From: Trichomonas tenax
Lineage: Eukaryota; Parabasalia; Trichomonadida; Trichomonadidae
Direction of reading: 5' to 3'
Assembly (NCBI GenBank): GCA_023091735.1
Contig: JALKBU010000981.1
Coordinates: forward strand, 1-19,075
Length of the DNA: 19,075 nucleotides
Position 1 is the stretch's first letter. Every line of letters begins with the position of its first letter. Positions 1-8,392 of this stretch are shown here, in pieces. Below the pieces are notes generated by a model. The model worked only from the letters and a program-made list of their open reading frames with translations. It was not told where the DNA came from and searched no databases. A program made the translations under genes and the position numbers.

Positions 1-617
1 TCTATTTTTTATTTTTTCACAGATACCTTTTTCATTACAAGATTATTTTCATATTATTACTTATTCTCATAATTATTAATATGTCATTAAATTCATAATT
101 AATTGTTCTTGAATCATGAATTAAATAGCGTTTTCATATTACGTTCATTTTATATACTGATTTATATTATTTAGATTCTCAATTTGATCCTTATATTCTT
201 TGTAAAATTCGTTTTTTACTAAATTTTTATTTTTATCTTCAAATTATTCGTTTATAATTCATATTTACCATGCAAGAAGAGATAATTTCGACTGAGTTTC
301 TTGGTATGGAGTGCAACAAAAATTTGCAATGAACTACGTTTATGGTCTTCATACTCAGCGTGGAGTTTCAATCTATAAATGTCAATATTGATTAGACTAC
401 AAAGATATTTATAACACTTTTTATAAAGGTGACAATTTTTCCCGCACAAAAAATGACAGTTTATTCATGAAAAGTGACTTTAAGGTTCTATGCCACTTTT
501 TGATGTTCACTTTTGTCCTAGACTCATTTATGATCAGGAAAAGTGTCAGAAAAGAAAAAATTAATTAATTACTTTATCTGGCTGAATCACTCTGATTCAG
601 CTCATCTAGATATATGA
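1..617. other. AT-rich intergenic DNA, no supported gene
   Basis: No intact gene is visible. The minus strand at 252-449 has a 65-codon open stretch that begins with TTG rather than ATG. Its last 30 or so residues have a spacing faintly like an ankyrin repeat (a Leu-x-Ile core followed by LFLHG), which could be a relic of the large trichomonad ankyrin family. This is too weak to call as a gene. Confidence 0.5.
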
Positions 618-1540
618 CAGAATTATTTCCCCGATCATGCACCAGAACATATTTGTCATGATGCTACAAATATATCTAATTTACCACAATCAAATATTTT
701 TATAGATAATTGTATTTTCAAAGATATGAGTGAAACTGTTGTTAATATTACTCAAAAAATGTTAAATTTCTTCATTCTTCATGTGTCTTTGAAAACTGCT
801 TTGGAAAAGATATTGGTGCAATATTCATGAAATGTGATTGATCAATTGTCCAACGACAATTTTGTGCAAAAAATGCATCAGCAACTCAAAGTGATAAATA
901 TTCATTGTTTTCTTATTTTGGTTTAGTTATGGACAGCTCGAAATATAACATTAATTCAGAATGTTCCGTTTGCCTTTGTTAATCTGATTTACAATGTTGG
1001 GGTGTAATATACACATCTTATTGTAATACTAGTTTATCATTTTCAAATATATCAAAGAACTATGTTATTAAATACTCTGGATTTTATTCAGCATCTGCGT
1101 ATCGACCGGGAGTAATTGATTTCACAGCATTTGAATGTAACTATACTATAAATTACATTTGCTTAGCCAGTTTGGATTCTGAGTACTTCTACAGAATATG
1201 TAATGTCTTAAATAACTCCCAGGGAACATCATCATATGGTACTATTTATATGGGATATGGAAATATAAAAATAGAAAACTGTACCATTCGAGGGAATTCT
1301 TTAAATTGTGCCACATTTAGCACATACAGTGGAAATGACAATTGTAATCTTATTTTAATAGACTGTAACATTGATAATCTCACTACAAAAGACAAAATTT
1401 CAGCAATTAATATTTTTTCAAATGATTTTATTAATTCCATTCATAATTATAGCTGTTCTGAATTTAAATTAAACCAAAACACATATAAAATAACTAATGC
1501 CCCTAAAATTAGGAGATATTTTAGATATTGCTTTAGATAA
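618..1540 (+). pseudogene. Decayed right-handed beta-helix-type surface protein, copy 1
   Basis: The stretch 657-775 reads openly in one frame, and from about 770 the homologous reading continues in another, so there is a frameshift near 770. In the second frame the coding sense runs to the natural stop at 1538-1540. It is broken by TGA at 839-841 (copy 2 has GGA, Gly, at this site) and TAA at 980-982. The translation is rich in Asn, Ser, Cys, Phe and Tyr, with GAIF, SIVQRQFC, CSVCL, ICNVLNNSQ and NCTIRGNS motifs. That is the texture of the Pmp-like or right-handed parallel beta-helix surface proteins expanded in trichomonads. It aligns along its length with the copy at 2186-2935, including the same C-terminal end. 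No start codon or signal peptide is visible, so it also appears 5'-truncated. Family identity is recognised from motifs, not from a search. Confidence 0.7.
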
Positions 1541-2185
1541 ACTTTGTCCCAAATCGAGAAATTAAATTAATTACGATGCATCCAACAAAATTATCCCAAT
1601 CACATTGCTTTATATATTTTTCGATGTTGGATCGCCCAGCTATGATAAAAAAGTCGGTGAAATACCAAATTCTGTTTTGTTGACCAAACGTTTACGAAGA
1701 AAATCCATTCCGTCATTGATCTTCTAAACAAAATTGGCCTGTATGCGATTAACTCCACAAATCGCAAGCTTTCTCACCTTTAAGATAAATCACATATATC
1801 CAAACTTGAATTTTAATTGGAAATCTATGATAGTGTATATAAACAGATACGGGAATTTTGATTCTTTGTCATATACACAAAAACTGACAAAGTTCATAAT
1901 TTTGCCATTCCTCGACGTATGCTTGCAAATTTCCATGAATTTTCACCCTTCAGGTATCACCCGACCATTCGCAAGCATACTTGAAGCCATCTTTTGAGAT
2001 TGACAATTAAATTATGTCAAAATTTTAGAAATTTTATGTCAATAAACAATTTTACATGGCAAAATCGATACCATGCCATTATGGAGCACGTATATTATAA
2101 TTATATTGCTTTTTTTTTTAGAAAAAGCAAATTTTATTTGGCGTTTTTGACATTGAAATAGTAGTCAAAAAATTTTCAAAAGTCA
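1541..2185. other. Spacer between the two beta-helix pseudogenes
   Basis: No intact gene. A plus-strand open stretch at 1734-1997 begins with TTG and has no recognisable motif. The opposite strand at 1790-1990 reads more like degraded protein (listed separately). Poly-T near 2110-2120 and general AT richness suggest non-coding DNA. Confidence 0.5.
1790..1990 (-). pseudogene. Possible antisense coding relic, unknown family
   Basis: Reading the minus strand from an ATG at 1990 gives 15 codons, a TGA at 1943-1945, then about 50 more sense codons to a TGA at 1790-1792. The residues look protein-like (NGRVIPEG, KFMEICKHTS, then NFVSFCVYDKESKFP). I do not recognise the family. It may be debris of another gene inserted between the beta-helix copies, or chance. 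Confidence is low because the piece is only 67 codons. Confidence 0.25.
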
Positions 2186-2935
2186 TGCATCTTTGAAAAA
2201 TGTATAGGAATTATGTCAGGTGCGATATACATGAATTATGATGGATCAATTGTTCAAAGACGATTTTGTGGGAATGAAGCTTCAGTAACTGATATCAATA
2301 ATAGAGCACTGTTTTCTTTTTCTTTTTTAGTTAGTGGCAGATCAAAGTATAACATTATTTCATATTGCTCGGTTTGTCTATTTTCATCTGAAAAAACATC
2401 CCGAAAAGTAATAAATTCAGGATTTGGAAATTTTAGTTTATCATCTTCCAATATTTTAAGCAACACTGTTAAATATTATTCAGGTTTTTCATCAGGGAAT
2501 GCAAAATATCGAGGATTAATTAACTTCACAACATTTGAAAGAAAATTTGCTATTGAATTTGGTTGTTTGTATCATTCAGGTTCCAAATAATTATATTCAA
2601 TATGCAACGTCTTAAATAACTCTCAGAAAGCAATAGAATTGGACATTTTTTATTGTTATAGTAACACAATTTTTATTTGCAACTGTACAATTCATGGGAA
2701 TTCTGCTCACTGCCCAACCTTTGGTTTTTACTATAGTAAATACGAAATAACGAATTGTAACATTGACAGGATTTCGACACCGTATTCTGAGTATGTTAAC
2801 ACATCTAACATATTTTCAATTGATTATATTAGTTCTATTCATGCATATAACTGTTCTGATTTCACATCGATCACCAAAGTTCCTAAAATCAACGTATATT
2901 CTCGAAACACTAGATATAGCTTTAGATTAAGATAA
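2186..2935 (+). pseudogene. Decayed right-handed beta-helix-type surface protein, copy 2
   Basis: A single reading frame runs from about 2186 to the stop at 2933-2935, with one internal TAA at 2588-2590. The pieces on either side (2213-2587 and 2591-2932) are in the same frame. Copy 1 has Tyr (TAC) at the position of the TAA, so this looks like a point nonsense mutation. Shared landmarks with copy 1, in order, are GAIY, SIVQRRFC, SKYNI, CSVCL, SGF, ICNVLNNSQ, NCTIHGNS, NCNID, IHAYNCSDF and a basic-aromatic C-terminus. Upstream of 2186 the homology fades and the frame has TAG at 2162-2164, so the N-terminus and signal peptide are missing. Only one lesion in about 250 codons suggests recent decay, a 5'-truncated fragment, or less likely readthrough. 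The family assignment rests on motif texture. Confidence 0.7.
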
Positions 2936-3467
2936 AGTTTCATCCACCAAAAAAAGCTTATTGCGTTTTTTCCCGTCCTGTTACAAAAGTAAAGTCTCCA
3001 ATAACTTAATAGCTGAATACAATGACAAATATTCGGCTCTTTGATAGGAATAAATTTTAAAAAAGTCATCAATTTTTTTTTAAAAAAATCCATCAAAATC
3101 AAATTAAATTCGCCACCAAAAGAATGCTTTAAATTGCTCTATTGCTAAATCGACAAATATGAAAGTCATTCTTTTATATATTGAGTAAATTGTTATTAGA
3201 TCAAAGTAAATTTGTATTTTTAGCCTTGATGCATTATGGAAATCATTGCATTCAAAAACATATTTTAATGGTATAGTTACAGGACCATGTAACTGATGAA
3301 ATCAAATCAATAAAAATCGTTGATTGGCGAAATTTCAAAAATTTTGATGAATTTAGATGATATTTTATGTGCGAACACTATCCATCGCCTTTTTAATGTT
3401 CGACTCTTTAAACATTGAAAACTGACCCCTGTTTTAATTTCCCACACCCTCAAGATTTAGATAAAAA
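2936..3467. other. Intergenic region upstream of the LMBRD2-like gene
   Basis: No gene is visible. It is AT-rich with several A or T runs and should contain the promoter of the gene starting at 3468. No clear match to the trichomonad initiator TCA-Y-W is seen close to that ATG; the nearest TCA (TCAAGA, about 15 nt upstream) breaks the consensus. Confidence 0.5.
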
Positions 3468-5138
3468 ATGGATTTTCAAGGTATTATCTGCTTGATTTCA
3501 TGCTTTATCCTAATTGTTGTCATCGTTGTCTTCTATTGGTGGTATGGTGCGTTCAGGCACCCGATTTGGGCAAGTTCTTTCATGATTTTAAGTGCGTGCA
3601 TTCCTGTTGTCATTGTTTCAGGCTGTCTTCCGTACGATATCTCTCTTAAACTGTTCGGGCATGACCTTCCTACACCGAGTGCGCTTCTTTTGTCGCTTGA
3701 AATACTTTATTGGGTTTCATTCATTCTCACATGGGTTATTGTTCCTGTTGCTGTATCATACCTCAGCTATTCTCACTCAATATCCATAAAGCACCGCATA
3801 TGGATGGTTGTAAGAGAGAATCTTATCTTTTACGGCATCACTGGTGGACTTGTGATCATCTTCGTTATAGTTATGCTCGCTACAAAGAAGCTCACGTTCA
3901 GTGGACTCTTCGGTTTGGCTATAGCACTTGGAAACGCATATGGTCTGATTCTACTCTGCTTTGCTTTTGGATTTGCATTTGTTAAACTGCCACTCAACAT
4001 CTGGAGGAACTCAGATCCAATGTTCAAATACAAGAATAGTATTTACCAATTATTCAAGGAAACAAGACGCTGTGCTTCTGCTGTTGCTGATGCAGATGCA
4101 GCATTGGAACACTGGAGGAGGTGCCAGGATAACATTCGCGGCGAGATGGCGAGCAAATTCCTTGATTTAGGCAAACCGAGAGCTGAAAACATTGATTTAC
4201 TCAAATCTGCACTTCCTATTCCAGACAGATTCTATACGTCTACATGTACAAACAGAAAGATCAACGCTGTACGTAAGATTGATTGGACAAATTGCACAGA
4301 AGCGAATATCGAAGATTTCTTCTGCTTAATGGACCAAACAGCTAATGCACTTGATCAATGTAAGAACTATGTAAACCATACAGCAGCAGCTGCTGAACGC
4401 GCACTTACAAATTACATGAATTCTGTTGATTCAGGAAATAAGGCTCCAATGTCGAAAGTTATCATTCGCATTCTCGATGCTATCCTTATCTGCATCATTG
4501 CCATATGTTTCTACAACGAAATTCCAATGATTTTCAATAAGCAAAAATATACACTTTTCAACCTCATTTCTAAGATCAAAATGCCAGCTTTCATCGGCCA
4601 GATCTGCATCACTTTCCCATTCATTTCGTTCTATTTGTTCATTGGAGGATGGGCTTTAGTTAATCTTAGGATTGGATCTTTCTATCGCTTTATCACACAC
4701 GCTTCGAACGGAAACACACTCAACTATTGGGCTATTTTACTTTGTCGTCTTGGTCCAACAATTGGATATCATTATATGCTTCAAGTCGGTGCCACAGAGT
4801 CCGCTTTTGTGAAGGTTATGGGCACCATGGACAAAGTTTACTTCATTGGTAATACTTTTAACTACATTTCACCTATTATCATGATTATCACTGCCATTTT
4901 CGTCTTATTCAAACTTTGGGACCGCCTGAAGCAGTATCTCTGCTGCAAGAGATTCCACACATATGCAAGTGATGTTTCTTTGGCTACAACAAAAGATTTG
5001 CAAGTTGGTGAAGAAGTTCTTTGCGAACTTTCTCTTTCTGCAAGAGAAATGATCGAATCCAACAGTGCCTTCTCTGCTGTTAACCTCGGTGGAAAGAAAG
5101 ATGGCGAATATGTTCAAACTGAAGAAGAATTACTCTAA
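3468..5138 (+). CDS. LMBRD2: LMBR1/LMBRD2-type multi-pass membrane protein
   Basis: A 556-residue integral membrane protein of the LMBR1/LMBRD family, closest in feel to LMBRD2. Five hydrophobic segments lie in the N-terminal third (about residues 5-25, 33-52, 73-100, 120-138 and 145-173) and four in the second half (about 331-350, 373-400, 418-440 and 460-481). This matches the family's nine-helix plan around a soluble central loop (about 180-325). Family landmarks are LPYDIS at 54-59, the YW-x-SF-x-LTW-x-x-x-P stretch at 81-93, and the GNAYG segment at 155-159 followed by KLPLNIWR. LMBR1-family proteins act as membrane receptors or scaffolds, and LMBRD2 has been linked to beta2-adrenoceptor signalling. 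The role here is unknown. The tail (about 485-556) has a CC pair (492-493) that could be acylated and an acidic end. The first ATG of the frame is used. The gene is plus strand, followed after 468 bp by the INCENP-like gene. Confidence 0.85.
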   Translation: MDFQGIICLISCFILIVVIVVFYWWYGAFRHPIWASSFMILSACIPVVIVSGCLPYDISLKLFGHDLPTPSALLLSLEILYWVSFILTWVIVPVAVSYLSYSHSISIKHRIWMVVRENLIFYGITGGLVIIFVIVMLATKKLTFSGLFGLAIALGNAYGLILLCFAFGFAFVKLPLNIWRNSDPMFKYKNSIYQLFKETRRCASAVADADAALEHWRRCQDNIRGEMASKFLDLGKPRAENIDLLKSALPIPDRFYTSTCTNRKINAVRKIDWTNCTEANIEDFFCLMDQTANALDQCKNYVNHTAAAAERALTNYMNSVDSGNKAPMSKVIIRILDAILICIIAICFYNEIPMIFNKQKYTLFNLISKIKMPAFIGQICITFPFISFYLFIGGWALVNLRIGSFYRFITHASNGNTLNYWAILLCRLGPTIGYHYMLQVGATESAFVKVMGTMDKVYFIGNTFNYISPIIMIITAIFVLFKLWDRLKQYLCCKRFHTYASDVSLATTKDLQVGEEVLCELSLSAREMIESNSAFSAVNLGGKKDGEYVQTEEELL

Positions 5139-5606
5139 TATTATAAAGCATTTGTTTTAATCCAATCTAGACTTCATATTTACATGAATAAGGATTCTTT
5201 TACTCATGATTACAAATTTGATATAAATATTTGCTTTATAAGCAGGAGAGTCCATACTGCATTAGAAAACACAGGAAAAGAATATGTTTGAATAGTGATT
5301 TGGCCTGTAAATTAAATAATAAAATCTCAACGAATATCAAATCTAATTCAAATATCAAGTTTATTGATTGATTTAGAATGACCATCAATGGAATATATCA
5401 ATGCTTGAATAATTTTGGTCAATTGTGGTTTAAAATTTTATCATTGAAACAAAAAAAAAACAAATTTTATAGATAACCCATATAAAGCAATTCCAGATAC
5501 AGCAAAAATCAAATCGCTTCCTCAATAATTGAGATACTATACGTTTATATATATAAATTATTGTGAAACTGTGCGTTAAAGCATTGAAATTAAAATATTT
5601 TGGAGA
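5139..5606. other. Intergenic, 3' end of LMBRD2-like gene and promoter of INCENP-like gene
   Basis: AT-rich, with no coding sense on either strand. TATAAA occurs a few bases after the LMBRD2-like stop; UAAA-type signals are used for polyadenylation in Trichomonas, so this could be the 3' end signal. No good TCA-Y-W initiator is seen within about 100 bp of the next ATG. Confidence 0.45.
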
Positions 5607-6422
5607 ATGAATCAAGTCAGTAGGATTGCGAATGATTTGAACAACCTGCTCGAACTTACTGCATCCAATTTCGTGTGCCAAGAGGATATGCACTTCGATT
5701 GGCTTAAATCAATATCAACGCAATTAGATTTTTTCGATGACAATATTTCATCACTAAATAGCGCAAAACATGGTCTAAAGTCACCAAAGCCCGTCAGAAA
5801 ACAGCCCTCTATCTACGGAAAAGAAAATATAAATCCAAATCAAATATCGTTAAGTGAATCGAAGACAACGCTGCAGAAGATACAATACCCTAAACTAGTT
5901 TCTAATAAATCCGCGCCAAAACGAACTAATAGCAAAATAAAATTCGTCGGTTTTGAATCTTTATATAATACACCTTCTGAGGATGATTTACTATTCGACT
6001 CTAGCTCCTACAGATCATCATCACAAGATAGTTCAGATTTTAAAGAGCTTTTCGCTTCATCTTACAATTTTCGAGTTTCTTGGAAAGAGAGATCATCAAC
6101 AGAGTGTCAACATGAAATAAAATACAATGAACTTAATAAATCCAACGATGTTTATGAGATATCTGATGATGAAGACAGTTATTCAAACGATGGCGAAATT
6201 TACGTGAGAAATCCAATTGAAATACATGGAAAGACCGTTCCCATTTGGGCCAGAGGTGAAAACCTTAAGGAGCAGCTCCAAGAACAAAGCGAAATCGATC
6301 CAGACACGATTTTCTCAGGATTTCCAAAAACTTGTGATTTAAGCATCATATTCGATAACATAAGTCCGCTTTCACTTCAGAGATCAGACAGTGATATTTG
6401 GGACAAAGATGACGTTGTTTAA
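5607..6422 (+). CDS. INCENP: Candidate INCENP (chromosomal passenger complex scaffold)
   Basis: 271 residues, largely polar and predicted disordered, with conserved-looking blocks at the two ends. Residues 209-263 fit the INCENP IN-box that wraps and activates Aurora kinase: W214-A215-R216, L220, Q227, D231-P232, I235-F236, then C243-D244-L245 and I248-F249, followed by basic-serine R259-S260. Residues 14-43 fit the INCENP N-terminal box that forms a helical bundle with Survivin and Borealin: LLEL at 14-17, F22, C24, D27, then D31-W32-L33 and I36. K72-E73-N74 is a KEN box, the APC/C degradation motif, fitting a mitotic protein. SP (59-60) and TP (122-123) are minimal CDK sites. An acidic stretch (EISDDED) lies at 184-190. 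It is much shorter than animal INCENP and lacks the long central helix. The usual TSS phosphosite after the IN-box is replaced by a RSDSD-like end. The start is the first ATG. Identity is from motif recognition at both ends; a search would settle it. Confidence 0.72.
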   Translation: MNQVSRIANDLNNLLELTASNFVCQEDMHFDWLKSISTQLDFFDDNISSLNSAKHGLKSPKPVRKQPSIYGKENINPNQISLSESKTTLQKIQYPKLVSNKSAPKRTNSKIKFVGFESLYNTPSEDDLLFDSSSYRSSSQDSSDFKELFASSYNFRVSWKERSSTECQHEIKYNELNKSNDVYEISDDEDSYSNDGEIYVRNPIEIHGKTVPIWARGENLKEQLQEQSEIDPDTIFSGFPKTCDLSIIFDNISPLSLQRSDSDIWDKDDVV

Positions 6423-6882
6423 TCAAAATTGATTTTTAATTCAATCAATCATGAATTATTTTCATAATCAAGCATATCTCATTCAGTTGCTTAAGTCTTT
6501 GGTTTTCTTAGAATCCATAATTCAGCAAAAACATCCAAGAATTAGCAATGAATTCTTGTTTATCATTTAAAACCATTGCAACATGACAATTTGAAGAAGA
6601 AAGATTAGTAAAAGACCACTTTTTATGATCATCATATAAAAATATATCATTGTTTCAACTAAAAAGATCTTTGAATTTGATATAAAAATTATTTCGATTT
6701 GTTTAGGTCTACATATATTATCGTGTGATGATGATTTTCATTATAGCGATGAAGCAAATGACTCACATTTTCGTTAACATTTCTTTACTTCGAATTTGAA
6801 ATGTAGAATTCTGAAGAAGATTTGACTAACTCAGATTCATAAAATATTTTCTAAAGATCATTATATCAAACAATATATAAAT
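6423..6882. other. Convergent intergenic region
   Basis: Lies between the stops of the plus-strand INCENP-like gene and the minus-strand glycosyltransferase. It is AT-rich with no coding sense. ACTAACTCAG near 6826 superficially resembles the trichomonad 3' splice motif, but there is no gene here for it to serve. Confidence 0.5.
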
Positions 6883-8169
6883 CTATTTATGTAAATGACT
6901 GTCATTAAATGTAATAGTACGAAATTCTCTATTAATGATATATTCTTCATTTTCTTCTCTGAACGAAAATTCATTTACAGGAAAACTTTTGTTGACATTT
7001 CTCAGACCAAAACATGGTATTAAATCTGGCCTTCGAGACCAATTCCCAGTATTTACAGCATCAACAACCATTTGCGTATAATTCACCATTCGTTTGACGT
7101 CGACTTTAAGATTTTTGGTGTTGAGTCGATCCATATCAGGGTGAATCACACCGATCAAGTACATATTGCTCAAGCAAGCAAGCTGGCAATTTGCTTCATC
7201 AAGCATAGTTGTAAACATCAAGCACATCCCTGTGCGTTCGGCCATGAAAATGTTATTATAAATGCTTGATCCCTGAGGTGAAACAAGTACTTTAATTGTC
7301 ATCCACAGTTTAATAGTATATGTGAGATCCGTGTAATTGTCGTGGACTACTTCCCATTTCTGACCTTGATCTATTTTTGTATGAAACCTCAATGCATTAA
7401 GCAACTCTTGCTCATTAACAATTCGTCTTTTTACTGAATGAAGTCTGTTAATTATTACGAATCTATACGCTTTATCAATTGTGTTGTTAATTTTATTGAA
7501 AACAAGTTTCCTTAATAGAGGAAGACCGCCAATAGTTACACCATGTGTCCAATATAAAGAATTACACATATACAAATCATGGCAAAATACTTGTTCATCG
7601 ATACTAATATTCAATATTGTAATCTTCAATTCGAGCATTTTTACGATTTCTTCGAGTTTCTTTGCATGTTCTTTAGGTTGAATTATAGCAAATCCTTTGT
7701 CAAACAATTCGCTTGGTGCATGCATAACAGATGACAGCAAATCATGAATGATATGGCCGTAATTCATAAAGAACATGTAATAATAAACGGCTGTTTCAAC
7801 ATAACCAACTGTTGTCAAATTCGGGTGCAAATTTCTTCCATCTCTTTTATTTGTTTGAATTCCGATGCCATTGTAAGAAGAGTTATATGAGAAATAAGCG
7901 TATTTGAAGTGCGTTACATATACGCTCGATCGTAACCTCAGATAATCTTCCATTCCGTGATTAAATCCCCAAGTATCCTTTGTTATCAAAGACATGTTAT
8001 AATATTTCAAATCGAGTTGCGTAACTATCTGTGTCATGTCTTCGTAGTAATGATGATAAAACCACAGCTTTTTAGAAGATGATGTATTATAAAGTGGAAA
8101 GATTAATTGTTCTGACCATGTAAAATTGGGGAATACAATCAATATCATCCATGAATGGCAAAAAAGCAT
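6883..8169 (-). CDS. GT61-family glycosyltransferase, type II membrane protein
   Basis: 428 residues from the first ATG. The frame is open further upstream to a TAA at 8290-8292, but has no ATG there, only a TTG at 8235. Residues 1-13 are hydrophobic and could act as a short signal anchor. The rest is luminal in character, with about a dozen N-x-S/T sequons. GT61 (DUF563) landmarks are NYGHIIHDLL at 136-145 (H139, H142, D143), the NR-x-RRIVNEQEL block at 241-255 that resembles the nucleotide-sugar-binding arginine motif, and SPQGSSIYNNIFM at 297-309, matching the family G-x-H-G-x-x-x-x-N-x-x-F motif with Gln in place of the usual His. GT61 enzymes transfer xylose, arabinose or GlcNAc in the ER/Golgi. 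The donor here cannot be told. The H-to-Q change could alter activity or be normal for the trichomonad branch. The hydrophobic upstream codons (YLLFP) leave open a longer natural N-terminus. Confidence 0.82.
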   Translation of the reverse strand: MLFCHSWMILIVFPNFTWSEQLIFPLYNTSSSKKLWFYHHYYEDMTQIVTQLDLKYYNMSLITKDTWGFNHGMEDYLRLRSSVYVTHFKYAYFSYNSSYNGIGIQTNKRDGRNLHPNLTTVGYVETAVYYYMFFMNYGHIIHDLLSSVMHAPSELFDKGFAIIQPKEHAKKLEEIVKMLELKITILNISIDEQVFCHDLYMCNSLYWTHGVTIGGLPLLRKLVFNKINNTIDKAYRFVIINRLHSVKRRIVNEQELLNALRFHTKIDQGQKWEVVHDNYTDLTYTIKLWMTIKVLVSPQGSSIYNNIFMAERTGMCLMFTTMLDEANCQLACLSNMYLIGVIHPDMDRLNTKNLKVDVKRMVNYTQMVVDAVNTGNWSRRPDLIPCFGLRNVNKSFPVNEFSFREENEEYIINREFRTITFNDSHLHK

Positions 8170-8237
8170 CAATGGAAAAAGTAAATAAAAGAGATGGTCT
8201 TGAAATCTATTTTCTTTATTCAAAATATGGGACAAAA

Positions 8238-8242
8238 AGTGA
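8238..8242 (-). promoter_or_regulatory. Possible initiator (TCACT) for the glycosyltransferase gene
   Basis: On the minus strand TCACT fits the trichomonad initiator TCA-Y-W. Starting there, the first ATG in the transcript is the one at 8169, after a 71-nt leader. That supports the chosen start, but the leader is long for a trichomonad gene, so the match may be chance. Confidence 0.25.
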
Positions 8243-8392
8243 TACTTTTGGAAATTTATCTCCGGCCAAATCTTATGAAGACAATTTATTTATATAAAAC
8301 GGTATTGATTTATAAAAAGGAGGTGTTCATTTATACATATATCAATAATGAGGATAATTTATTAACAAGGACAAAAAATAAATAAAATTAAA

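Noticed and set aside
3413..3420. CATTGAAA shared upstream of the LMBRD2-like ATG and of the INCENP-like ATG (5582-5589)
   Set aside because: The distances to ATG differ (48 and 18 nt from the motif end or more) and an 8-mer of this composition is common in such AT-rich DNA.
6820..6835. ACTAACTCAG resembling the trichomonad 3' splice-site motif
   Set aside because: It lies in a convergent intergenic region, differs from the fixed motif, and no GTATGT donor or exon is associated.
8235..8235. TTG start for the glycosyltransferase
   Set aside because: Non-ATG initiation is not expected in this eukaryote; the first ATG is at 8169.
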